A stretch of 9,809 bases of DNA from Amphritea sp. GTDB taxonomy: Bacteria > Pseudomonadota > Gammaproteobacteria > Pseudomonadales > Nitrincolaceae. The notes beneath the pieces are model-generated. The model ran no database searches. It saw only the letters and a program-made list of their open reading frames with translations, and was not told the DNA's origin. A program made the translations under genes and the position numbers. Location of the stretch: NCBI GenBank assembly GCA_024679635.1, contig JAIBDA010000044.1:1-9809 (forward strand), in the 5' to 3' direction. This document shows, one piece after another, positions 1-7,900 of this stretch (positions within the stretch are counted from its first letter, which is position 1; each line of letters opens with the position of its first letter).

Positions 1-414
1 GGGTTGTTATTGGCCGTTTTAGTGGGTGTTTTTTATGGCTGGCTTTATGGTCCTGAGTGGCTCGAAAGCTGGAACGAGACAAATCAGCAAGTGGTTGAAC
101 ACCAGAAGCGTGAAGGTGCTGAAACAGGCCAGCAAACCGATCAGCAAGGTTGCTTATCAACGGCGTTACAGCGGGTGGAAAGCTGTAAAGAATCTGAATA
201 CCGTTGTACGGTTAACGGTGGGGCATTTCTGAAAGCGTGTTGGAACGAAAGCCTTCCAACGGACGGTTTCTGTGGTCAGGTGCCCGCTTACAATGAATCA
301 GCGACCAGTGATGATAAAGCCTGGGTCAAAGAGCAGTGTAGTGAATTAGGCATGCTGGCTAAAGGCTGTCGTTTGCTAATGCGTCAACAGCAGAAACTCT
401 GTAGTCAGCCCTGA
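1..414 (+). CDS. Cysteine-rich membrane-anchored or secreted protein, C-terminal part (partial)
   Basis: The reading frame is open from the first base of the window, so the gene starts upstream; a TTG at 4 is the first possible start inside but has no visible ribosome site. I do not recognise the family. The visible 137 residues begin with a hydrophobic stretch (about residues 2-17) that looks like the end of a signal anchor or transmembrane helix. A Glu/Gln-rich linker follows, then a domain with eight cysteines at window-residues 51, 62, 69, 80, 91, 113, 123 and 134. Their spacing is strikingly regular (CX10C repeated, one CX9C), which suits disulfide-linked helical hairpins in the periplasm. 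The even number of cysteines and the membrane anchor support an exported location. It ends about 600 bp before the chemosensory cluster and is probably a separate transcription unit. Function is unknown. Confidence 0.7.
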   Translation, partial: GLLLAVLVGVFYGWLYGPEWLESWNETNQQVVEHQKREGAETGQQTDQQGCLSTALQRVESCKESEYRCTVNGGAFLKACWNESLPTDGFCGQVPAYNESATSDDKAWVKEQCSELGMLAKGCRLLMRQQQKLCSQP

Positions 415-424
415 TCACCGGAGC

Positions 425-481
425 TCAAATATTTTGAAATTACCCAAACTGGGTAGTTTGTGGGTCTGGTCTGATATTTGA
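425..481. repeat. Nested inverted repeat downstream of the cysteine-rich gene
   Basis: Outer arms TCAAATAT (425-432) and ATATTTGA (474-481) are perfect reverse complements. Inside them lies a second hairpin: ACCCAAACT (442-450) and AGTTT-GT-GGGT (455-465) pair over 9 bp with a 2-nt bulge and a GGGT loop. The position, 11 bases after the stop at 414, suits a transcription end. However, no run of T follows the inner hairpin, so it is not a textbook intrinsic terminator; a cruciform or a protein-binding site is also possible. Confidence 0.4.
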
Positions 482-567
482 ACATTACAGATCAGGTAAT
501 CCCCCTTATCTATTGATTATCAAGAGTTTTAAAATCGCAACTGATCGTACAGTTTCTCTGTGTTGAG

Positions 568-611
568 GACCTTCATCGGTTAACTTTCATAAAATATAGC
601 GTCTGAAGGTC
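568..611. repeat. Inverted repeat, 8-bp arms
   Basis: GACCTTCA (568-575) and TGAAGGTC (604-611) are perfect reverse complements with 28 bases between them. In RNA the stem could extend by a G-T and an A-T pair on the outside. There is no adjacent T-run. It may be a stem in a leader transcript or an operator; chance is also possible for arms of this length in 600 bp. Confidence 0.3.
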
Positions 612-651
612 TTGTAAATTTCCCCACCCCATCGTAATTTAATACGCTCGT

Positions 652-680
652 TTGACATGGGTGTTATGCATCTGTTTAAT
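652..680 (+). promoter_or_regulatory. Candidate sigma-70 promoter
   Basis: TTGACA at 652-657 is a perfect -35 match. After exactly 17 bases TTTAAT follows at 675-680, matching the -10 consensus at five of six positions. Transcription would begin near 687, which would give the operon a leader of about 330 nt before the ATG at 1017, or serve a small RNA in the intergenic region. This is the best sigma-70 match I saw in the region, but it is a pattern match only. Confidence 0.4.
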
Positions 681-779
681 TTTGTCTGCCCTGCAAACTG
701 AATATAAAAAGTACTGTTTACAAACAATAAATATAAGAAAGGTAATGGGCTTTGTCCTCTTTTTCGACATTGAGCCTCC

Positions 780-799
780 CAGATACAGGATGTTATCTG
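780..799. promoter_or_regulatory. 20-bp dyad, possible operator
   Basis: CAGATA (780-785) and TATCTG (794-799) form a perfect inverted repeat with an 8-base spacer, the geometry of a dimeric regulator site. It lies downstream of the sigma-70-like promoter and upstream of the sigma-54-like element. The spacer contains AGGATGT, which recurs at about 827-833. No regulator can be named from this. Confidence 0.25.
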
Positions 800-858
800 A
801 CTATGCTGTGGAGTAATCCCGTATATAGGATGTAGGGCGCTGAATTTGTTGACCAATT

Positions 859-874
859 TGGCAATACCTCTGCG
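859..874 (+). promoter_or_regulatory. Candidate sigma-54 promoter element
   Basis: TGGCA at 859-863 and TGC at 871-873 place GG (860-861) and GC (872-873) exactly 10 bases apart, the invariant -24/-12 geometry of RpoN promoters. The expected start site would be near 885, leaving a leader of about 130 nt before the ATG at 1017. Motility and pilus genes are often RpoN-dependent, which makes this worth noting, but the -12 half is imperfect and I identified no enhancer-binding site. Confidence 0.3.
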
Positions 875-1016
875 CTACTCACATCTAACCTGTCTATCCC
901 CACCTGCTTATATCTATCTTTGTTCATCGCTTCGTTGATTGTAAATGTTGTATATCTTTCTGCCGGCTCGTAGAGCGGATTCAATATTAAGGTATTTGGG
1001 ATAATCAGGAAAAACC

Positions 1017-1823
1017 ATGCATATTGGAACGTTAAGTTTTCCCGCTGACCAACAGCAAAAGCTGGCAAGGATACTCGAGTTGTCCAAGCACCAGCGATAT
1101 GAACTGGTTGAGTTTGATGCTCATACCCCACCAGACCTGCTATTGCTCTTTGGTGAAGACGCTGTGACAGACCCTGAGCTTGAGTCTCTTCCAGAAGCTT
1201 ACCGTTCGCGTATGGTACAGGTGAGTAAGCTGCCGCCCGAAGATAAAGGGCTGGGGCATATTCGGTATCCGCTTATCTCTTCCCGTGTTATCAGAACGCT
1301 TGATGATATGACGTCGGAAAATGAGGAAGTGACACCGGAGGAGCTGGAAGCGGCCACATCGGCGGATAACCGCTTTAGTAAGTATGAAAATGTTGTGGCT
1401 TCAACGGTATCCCCGGTGACAGAGAGTGGTGGCTATCGGGTGTTGGTGGTTGATGATAATAATGCGATGCAGCAGGCTCTCAGGCTAGAACTGGAGAAAC
1501 TACCGGCTACGATTGAGCTGGCCTATGCCGATACGGGTGAGCAGGCGCTGGCACAGGTCGCCGATGACCAGTTTGATTTTATATTTCTTGATGTGTTGAT
1601 GCCTGGTATAGATGGTTTTGAAACCTGCACCCGTATGCGGGAGATTCCCCGCTTGAAGAAAACCCCGATTATTATGCTGACTTCCAAGACCTCTCCTTTA
1701 GATGAAGTGAAAGGAATTATGGCTGGCTGCTCTACCTATCTGACTAAGCCGATCGATCATGATGAGTTTCAAAAAGTAATTACCCGGGTGTCGGGTTGGG
1801 TAGATGAATTTAAACAAGACTGA
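1017..1823 (+). CDS. PilG-type response regulator with N-terminal pseudo-receiver
   Basis: This 268-residue protein has a C-terminal receiver domain (about residues 140-262) with the full phosphorylation set: acidic pair D146-D147, phospho-acceptor D192 in the LDVLMPG context, T222 and K244 in LTKP. The receiver resembles PilG, especially the stretch after the acceptor (FETCTRMREI, then TPIIMLTSK and YLTKPID). The first 96 residues look like a second alpha/beta receiver-type fold: strand-helix-strand at 1-34, a hydrophobic PDLLLLFGEDA strand at 39-49, and a RYPLISSRV segment near 83-91. It lacks the acidic pair and an acceptor aspartate, so I infer a non-phosphorylatable pseudo-receiver. An acidic linker (about 97-135) joins the two. 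PilG of Pseudomonas is about half this length and has only the receiver. The start ATG has AGGA six bases upstream (1007-1010). It is the first gene of the operon and probably one of two phospho-acceptors for the ChpA-like kinase. Confidence 0.85.
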   Translation: MHIGTLSFPADQQQKLARILELSKHQRYELVEFDAHTPPDLLLLFGEDAVTDPELESLPEAYRSRMVQVSKLPPEDKGLGHIRYPLISSRVIRTLDDMTSENEEVTPEELEAATSADNRFSKYENVVASTVSPVTESGGYRVLVVDDNNAMQQALRLELEKLPATIELAYADTGEQALAQVADDQFDFIFLDVLMPGIDGFETCTRMREIPRLKKTPIIMLTSKTSPLDEVKGIMAGCSTYLTKPIDHDEFQKVITRVSGWVDEFKQD

Positions 1824-1862
1824 TAGGCGAGATTATTTAGCCTGTTATCTGACCAATTGATT

Positions 1863-1866
1863 GGAG
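1863..1866 (+). promoter_or_regulatory. Ribosome binding site fixing the PilH-like start
   Basis: GGAG sits five bases before the ATG at 1872. The in-frame TTG at 1857 has no such site and would place GGAG inside the coding sequence, so the ATG is chosen as the start. Confidence 0.6.
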
Positions 1867-1871
1867 CAGTA

Positions 1872-2234
1872 ATGAGTAAGAAAATCCTGGTCGTAGATGA
1901 TGACCCTGTACAACAGCAGCACATAAGTAACCTGCTGAGCAGCGTTGATGCTGAGCTGATTCTGGCGGCGAATGGGCAGCAGGGAGTAGCTAAGGCATTG
2001 GAAGAGCTGCCAGACCTGATTCTCATGGATGTTGTGATGCCTGAGGTGGACGGTTTTGCTGCTTGTCGGCAGATAACCTCTACTGCTGAAACCAGGAACA
2101 TACCTGTGGTGATTGTCTCCAGTAAAAACCAGGAAGCAGATAAAGTCTGGGCACAGTTACAGGGGGCGAAGGCGATGATTGCAAAACCATTTGCTGATCA
2201 GGAACTGCTCGCCCGTGTTAATGAATTCCTTTGA
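1872..2234 (+). CDS. pilH: PilH-type single-domain response regulator
   Basis: The protein is 120 residues and consists of one CheY-like receiver, the usual PilH size. Key residues are D9-D10-D11, phospho-acceptor D53 in LMDVVMP, S83 and K105 in AKPF. The segment around residues 84-100 (SKNQEADKVWAQLQGAK) closely parallels the PilH signature in which a lysine/threonine-rich stretch is followed by DKVW..QGA, and this separates it from CheY. In Pseudomonas, PilH is a second phosphate acceptor of ChpA that counters PilG and favours pilus retraction or drains phosphate; the same role is inferred here. The start at ATG 1872 is supported by GGAG upstream. It follows the PilG-like gene by 48 bp and ends 8 bp before the ATG of the CheW-like gene. 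No DNA-binding output domain is present, so it acts by protein contact. Confidence 0.85.
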   Translation: MSKKILVVDDDPVQQQHISNLLSSVDAELILAANGQQGVAKALEELPDLILMDVVMPEVDGFAACRQITSTAETRNIPVVIVSSKNQEADKVWAQLQGAKAMIAKPFADQELLARVNEFL

Positions 2235-2242
2235 GTTTAGTT

Positions 2243-2776
2243 ATGGAATTGCTTAATAACGAGCCCCAGACAGCTGCTTTGCCTGATATCCCCGTCTCAA
2301 CAGAAACATATGACCTGAGGCATGGGTTTCGGGTGGAGTTCCTACAACTGCTACTGCAGTCGCAAACCCGTTCAGAGTTACTTCGCTGTGGGCAGGTGTG
2401 CGGGATACCAGATACACCAGACTGGTTTGTTGGCTTCATTAATCACCGGGGCGAAGCGGTCCCGGTGTATGACTTCGCTGCATCGCTGGGACTGGAGTCT
2501 ACCAATCAGAAACAAGGTTGGTTGTTGTTATTGGGAGAACATCCGGAAGCTGCCGCATTGCTGCTTGCGGATATGCCAGAGAGTGTTACCAGTCCTCAAG
2601 CGTTGCCCCAAAAAGCGTCTTTACCTATTCCCGATATTCTAAAGAATATCTGCGGTGGTCAGTATCAGCATCAAAATTCTGTTTGGTTTGAGCTGAATCA
2701 CCAGGCATATTTTGCCGTTCAAAAACAACACTTTAAACGAGTCGAATCTAATCTGAATATCGATCAGGATATTTAA
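2243..2776 (+). CDS. CheW/PilI-like adaptor protein
   Basis: This 177-residue protein carries the CheW core: the motif WFVGFINHRGEAVPVYDF at residues 61-78 contains the conserved N-x-R-G (N67, R69, G70) and P-V-x-D turn (P74-D77). The first 22 residues are a short extension. Length matches PilI (about 178). It should bridge the PilJ-like receptor and the P5 domain of the ChpA-like kinase in a cytoplasmic array, and its place directly before the receptor gene matches pilI. The rest of the sequence is divergent from canonical CheW, so PilI identity rests on length and context. I chose ATG 2243, with GAG (2233-2235) seven bases upstream. An alternative TTG at 2231 would overlap the stop of the preceding gene (TTGA) and add four residues, but it has no ribosome site. 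Confidence 0.8.
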   Translation: MELLNNEPQTAALPDIPVSTETYDLRHGFRVEFLQLLLQSQTRSELLRCGQVCGIPDTPDWFVGFINHRGEAVPVYDFAASLGLESTNQKQGWLLLLGEHPEAAALLLADMPESVTSPQALPQKASLPIPDILKNICGGQYQHQNSVWFELNHQAYFAVQKQHFKRVESNLNIDQDI

Positions 2777-2795
2777 TTTAACGGGGAATAAGAAC

Positions 2796-4943
2796 ATGAG
2801 TTCATTCTGGCAAATGAAAACAACAAATGATCGCCAGATCTGGGAATTCCGCAGCATTCGAATGCCGGTTAAATTTGCTGTTGCTGGTGCATTGCTGGTG
2901 ATCGGGCTTATTTTTATGGGGGCGTCTTTCTATCAGACAGTTGTTATTAAAGAAGAGGCAGAAGTACGTAGCCAGGAGCTAAATGACTTTCTGCTGCTAG
3001 TCAGTGATATCCGTTCTAATATCGCTCTGGCCAGGTACCATGAGAAGAGCTTCCAGGTTGATAAAGATATGGCGCAGTTGCCGTTATACAACGCCACAAT
3101 GGCGAAGGTAGATGCTGATATTCAGGCGATGAAACAGTACTTGCGAACGGAGCAGGATCAGGCCCTGGTGGCTCGGTTTCAATCAGTTATAGATAACTAT
3201 CAGGACACTTTTTATGACGCATCGGAAGCTTCAGTAACCGCAGGCCTGACAGCAGACCAGGGTATATCTGGCCAGATAAACAGGCTGTTGTGGGAGACCG
3301 ATGCTCTGATTATCTGGATTCAGCGTGACTGGTTACGTAGCTCTTTCGATACGCTAAAAAGTAACATGAACGAATATATAGCCAGCGGTGGTCGAACAGT
3401 AACGCATGATTCTGTTGCCTCACAGATTAGACGCTTGAAAAATCAGATGGAAGCGGCAAAGGCGGTAAAGCAGTTTCCGCAAAACAGAACAGCTGTAATT
3501 GATAATCTGGGTGAAGTGGCACTGCTATTTGCTGAACTGTCAGACTCTGTAGAGCGAGGGACTGGTGAGTTTGAACAGTTACAAACTATTATCGCTGAAT
3601 TAGAGCCCTTTATGGGTCAGGTAATTACGCTGGCCGATAGTTATAAAGTTCAGAACAGTGATGTTCAGGCGGAAGAAGTGCTGTCAATGGTGACTTATTT
3701 CTTTGCTTCGATGGGCCTGATGCTTGTTGCGATGGCTGTCGCTATGTCGATCGTTAAATACGGGGTGGTTGATCCGGTCAATAAACTGCAGGACACCGTT
3801 AACCGGATACGTGACGGAGATGTCGAGGCGCGGAGCAGGCTGGAGGCCAGGGATGAGCTGGGACAGCTAGGCCTGGTACTGGACACTTTGCTGGATGAAA
3901 AAGAGCTGGCGTTGACAGCAAAAGAAGATGAAAACAAAACACTTAACAACTCGATTATTGAGCTGATCAAAAATGTATTCCTGATCAGCCAACGTGACCT
4001 GACGGTCCGGGTTCCGGTTGCAGAGGACGTCACCGGTGCCATTGCTGACTCGATTAACCAGCTGACCACGTCGATTGAAACTGTACTTAACGATGTGAAC
4101 GCAGTATCGACCCGGGTAAATAACGCTTCGGTGCAGGTTAAATCACAGTCTGAAACCGTACTGACATATGCCAGTAAGGAGCAGGAGGAGATTGTCGAAA
4201 CCTTGCAGGGCCTGGACTCCGCAATTAAAGCGATGGAGCTTATTTCAAAGTTGGCTGTATTGACCAACAACGCTTCCCAGAAAGCGATTAAAACATCTGA
4301 AACTGCGATGGATTCGGTATCTCAGACCATTGGTAGCATCAACAAAATTCGCCAGACTATCCACGAAGCAGAAAAACGGATTAAACGTTTGGGAGAGCGT
4401 TCCCAAGAGATCGGCGGTATCGTTAATCTGATCAATAATATTTCTGAGCGAACCCATGTGTTGTCACTGAATGCCAGTATGCACGCGGCGTCGGCCGGTG
4501 AAGCTGGCCGGGGTCTGATGGTGGTGGTAGATGAGGTACAGCGTTTGGCGGAGAACTCCCGGGAGGCAACCTCAGAGATCGAGTCTCTGGTAAATAATAT
4601 CCAGCTTGAGACCGCAGATACGATTAATGTTATGAATACCGTAATCACAGACGTTGTTGAAGGGACCCGGTTGGCAGAGGAAGCAGGTGAGCGTATGGAT
4701 GAGACCCGATCGACCACCCAGACGCTGGTCGAGTCGGTGGTGCGTATTGCACAGAACTCTGCCCGCCAGGCGAAAGTAGCGAAAGAGTTACGTGCCCGTG
4801 CCGGTAAAATTGATGAGACCACCATGGCGACTAACAAAGAGATGTTACAGCAGGCGGAATTGTCAGATGAACTGGTAGATGCTGCACAGGAATTGCAGCG
4901 CTCTGTCAGTGTATTTAAGTTGGCGGCCCCCGTCGTTTCCTGA
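2796..4943 (+). CDS. PilJ-like methyl-accepting chemotaxis receptor
   Basis: This 715-residue inner-membrane receptor has a short cytoplasmic N-terminus, transmembrane helix 1 at about 27-50, a periplasmic region of about 245 residues (52-297), transmembrane helix 2 at about 298-320, a HAMP domain from about 322 to 372, a second HAMP-like segment (about 390-425, containing DLTVRVPVAEDVTGAIADSI), and a signalling coiled coil whose hairpin tip lies at about 548-573 (ISERTHVLSLNAS, then AGEAGRG). The EDVTGAIADSIN stretch and the DEVQRLAE stretch after the tip are typical of PilJ. The periplasmic region is all-helical and contains ARYHEKSF at 79-86, which suggests a helical bimodular (HBM-type) or four-helix sensor, not the PilJ-N domain; this is the main difference from PilJ. 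No CheR-binding C-terminal pentapeptide is seen (it ends APVVS). GGGGA eight bases before the ATG supports the start. It should control the kinase encoded next. Confidence 0.9.
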   Translation: MSSFWQMKTTNDRQIWEFRSIRMPVKFAVAGALLVIGLIFMGASFYQTVVIKEEAEVRSQELNDFLLLVSDIRSNIALARYHEKSFQVDKDMAQLPLYNATMAKVDADIQAMKQYLRTEQDQALVARFQSVIDNYQDTFYDASEASVTAGLTADQGISGQINRLLWETDALIIWIQRDWLRSSFDTLKSNMNEYIASGGRTVTHDSVASQIRRLKNQMEAAKAVKQFPQNRTAVIDNLGEVALLFAELSDSVERGTGEFEQLQTIIAELEPFMGQVITLADSYKVQNSDVQAEEVLSMVTYFFASMGLMLVAMAVAMSIVKYGVVDPVNKLQDTVNRIRDGDVEARSRLEARDELGQLGLVLDTLLDEKELALTAKEDENKTLNNSIIELIKNVFLISQRDLTVRVPVAEDVTGAIADSINQLTTSIETVLNDVNAVSTRVNNASVQVKSQSETVLTYASKEQEEIVETLQGLDSAIKAMELISKLAVLTNNASQKAIKTSETAMDSVSQTIGSINKIRQTIHEAEKRIKRLGERSQEIGGIVNLINNISERTHVLSLNASMHAASAGEAGRGLMVVVDEVQRLAENSREATSEIESLVNNIQLETADTINVMNTVITDVVEGTRLAEEAGERMDETRSTTQTLVESVVRIAQNSARQAKVAKELRARAGKIDETTMATNKEMLQQAELSDELVDAAQELQRSVSVFKLAAPVVS

Positions 4944-4964
4944 GCCATCTAATAGGCAAATAGC

Positions 4965-7900
4965 ATGACTCGCGAAAGTATCACAGCCGCAAACCAGTTT
5001 CTTGCGTTGCTACAAACACAGATTGATTCACAACTCTCCCCCGGGGCTCTGACCGAAGAGCTCCAGGGGCTGATTGATTCGTTCAGCGAAGCTGAACAGC
5101 TTGGTATTGCTGATGCACTGGCTCTCTTTGCTGAACAGCTTGAGCAACTGGAAGAGATTGAGGAGCTGTCAGAGCAACGGGCTCTGTTACTCGATTTTTC
5201 ACAGGCGATGGGTGAGCTTATTCACCAGCCTCAACCAGGTGTTTGGCGATACCTGCTGGCCTGTTTGAGTGACGAGAGGTGGCCAGAGCCCCTCGAGGCT
5301 GAAGATGGTGAATTTCTCGCAGAGTTGCTGGAGCAGGACTGTCAGGCACTGATTGATAGTGCGCTTGAGTCTGCGCAGACTCCGGAAAGTGCTGCCGGGC
5401 AAGGGCTGTCTGATAACCCTGCTAAGAGTTTAACTGCTGACTGGGATGATCAGTTGGCACAGTTACCTCTCTTAGAGACGGAACCTGGCGTAGAACAGTT
5501 ACATCAGTTGGTGGAGCTGTCCGGTGATGCGGGCTATGCTGGCTTTGCCGATCTGTTTGCCTTACTGGCTGAGCAGTGGGAATCCGAGTGCGACAGTCCT
5601 GATCGCCTGGAGCTGCTACAGCGGACGAGTGAACTGCTGCAAAGCTTACAAGAGAAGGAAGCTGAATGCCTGTTGGCTTTGATGAGCGACCAGCGCTGGG
5701 TTGAACCGTTGCCGGAGGATGATAAGCAGTTTCTCTATGAGTTACTACTGACAGATCTGCAGCAACTTGACTCTTCTGAAGCATCGCTTCAGAGCGGTGA
5801 TATTCAAATCGTCAAAACCGAACCTGAGCAAGCCCCTTCTATACCAGCGATAGCTTCTTTCTGCGATGTTGATTTAGCATTATTGCAACAGCCCGGCCCG
5901 CAGTTAGAGCCAGCTGTACTGCAAATGCTGACTGATTCGTTACAGGGATTACTGGATAGTTGGCAGGTGCTAAGAGAGCAGGGAAAGAGTGCGGATAAAA
6001 TATTATCAGCTATAGAACAACAACTTGAGCCTGTAATTCGGGCGCTGAATTCGGTGCATCTGCTTGGGGCAGCAGCGATTACACAAGGGATTGAAACTAA
6101 TATCTGCTGGTTGCTGGGTCACCCACAGCAGTTTCAGCCCCAGATACAGCTGCAGATCAGAGAGTTATTGGCAGAGCTGATCAATTACCTGAAAGATATT
6201 ATCGATCCTGAAAAGCAGCAGGTGCTCAAAGACCAGCTGGAGGCTCTACAGTTGCCCGCTAAACCTACTGAAGAGCAGATCAGTTATATTGGCGGACTAC
6301 TTTCTCTGGCCTCCTTGCAAACCCTTGAAACGTTAGAAAGGGAAGAGGCCGTTGATGCTGATGTGGCGTTGAACGTCGCGGATGATATCGACCCCCAGTT
6401 GCTTGAGATGTTGTTTAATGAACTACCCATGCTCTCGGAGCAACTGTCAGAGCAGCTTCAGTTGATGGTGAATGCTGCCGATGTTGATGCGATTCGTGAA
6501 GCGCAACGTGCTGCTCATACGATCAAAGGGCTGGCGAATATGGCAGGGGTCAGTGGGATCGCCAATCTGACACACCGGCTGGAAGACATTCTGGAGTTAT
6601 TTACTGACGCGGAGAAAGTTCCGCCGCAGCGTTTGAGCGAGGATCTGATTGCGATAACCGATACTATCGCGATCATGTGCGAGTCGGTTGTTGATCAGGT
6701 CTCAACGCCCGATAATGCTTGCGCAATGCTGCAGTTAGTCATGGACTGGCACTTTCGATTACGCAGTGAAGGACTGGACCAGCTATCTGCAACAGAGATC
6801 ACCCCTGAGCGCCAGACAGCGACTTTTTCCGGGGAGGAAAGCGAATCGGAAAACAGGCTACAGCCTGCCGAACGCAGCAATCGCGAACAGACCTTTTTCC
6901 GCGTCCCTCAGGCTTCGCTCGACAGCTTAATGCGATTAGCCGGCGAAGGCACGACACTGAATACTCAGCTTGATGAAGAAATTTCCCAACTGCGCAGCTC
7001 AGTACGTCTGAGTCGTGACCGTCAACGGGCTTTACAACGGGTTATCTTTGAACTGGAGCAGCAGTTGAATGAATACTATACCTTGCAACCAGGGTTAGAT
7101 CAGGACAGCGAGGCCTTTGATCCTCTGGAGATGGATCGTTATAACGAGATGCATACCAGCCTCTCCAGGCTTCAGGAAGCGGTTGCAGATATTCACGAAG
7201 TGGAGCAGCAGATGGACCGGCATATTCGTCGGACTGGTGAACTGCATATTGCCCAGAGCGGGGTTCAGAAAGAAACGCTGGAGAGGGTTCTCAGTACCCG
7301 AATGGTGGAGGTAAAGTCGATAGCTGTCCGGTTGCAGCGAGTATTGCGTCAAGCGTGCCGTACTACCGGTAAACAAGCAGAACTGATTATCGAGGGTGAA
7401 GAGACCCTGGTGGATAGTAATATTCTTAATCAATTAGCTGATCCGCTGATGCACATCATTCGCAATGCCGTAGATCATGGCCTGGAATCGCCAGATGTTC
7501 GGGAATCGTTGAGTAAGCCCCAGCAGGGCAGAGTTGTTCTGAAGTTCTGGCTGGACAACGATCTTATTCGGGTAACCTGTGGCGATGATGGTGCCGGTAT
7601 CGATACCGGGCGAATTCGTGAAGTTGCACAGCAGCGGGGGCTGATTGAGCCAGCGGTTGAACTGTCTGAGCGAGAGATAGAACGATTAATTCTAATCCAA
7701 GGCTTTTCGACAAGGGACGAAATCAGCCAGCTATCTGGCCGCGGTATCGGCATGGATGTTGTTCACCAGCAAATATTGCGATTGCAGGGAAACCTGGATA
7801 TTCGCTCGCAGCAGGGGGCGGGAACCACGCTTGAACTCTCGATGCCTTCCAGCTCGTTGATGATTAAAACGCTGTTGGTTCGGGTAGGGAAACAGATCTA

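Larger units (their letters stand above)
415..1016. other. 602-bp AT-rich intergenic region
   Basis: No convincing gene lies here. The open frames on the - strand (587-856 and 793-1131) begin with TTG or GTG, lack a ribosome site and have no recognisable protein features; the second runs into the start of the regulator gene at 1017. The base composition is visibly richer in A and T than the flanking genes. The region holds a nested inverted repeat just after the upstream gene (425-481), a second inverted repeat (568-575 with 604-611), a sigma-70-like promoter candidate (652-680), a 6-bp dyad (780-799) and a sigma-54-like element (859-874). It most likely carries the control region of the chemosensory operon, and perhaps a long leader or a small RNA. 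Confidence 0.6.

Noticed and set aside
745..816. Possible 23-codon + strand small ORF in the leader (ATG 745, stop 814-816)
   Set aside because: The only ribosome-like site, AAGG at 739-742, is two bases from the ATG, too close for good initiation, and nothing else supports translation.
848..889. Possible integron attC-like site (GTTGACC ... ATCTAAC)
   Set aside because: ATCTAAC fits RYYYAAC, but GTTGACC does not fit GTTRRRY and there is no second pair of internal boxes or gene cassette.
587..1131. Two overlapping - strand open frames (89 and 112 codons) in and beside the intergenic region
   Set aside because: Both begin with TTG or GTG, have no ribosome site, show no recognisable domain, and the longer one runs into the start of the PilG-like gene. 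Chance frames are the better explanation.
1853..1864. Small palindrome CCAAT-TG-ATTGG upstream of the PilH-like gene
   Set aside because: The 2-nt loop is too tight to form an RNA hairpin and the arms are only 5 bp, so sequestration of the ribosome site is not supported.
3695..4948. Long - strand open frames opposite the receptor gene (191 and 208 codons)
   Set aside because: They are low-complexity, Ser/Thr/Arg-rich mirror frames of a strongly supported chemoreceptor coding sequence.
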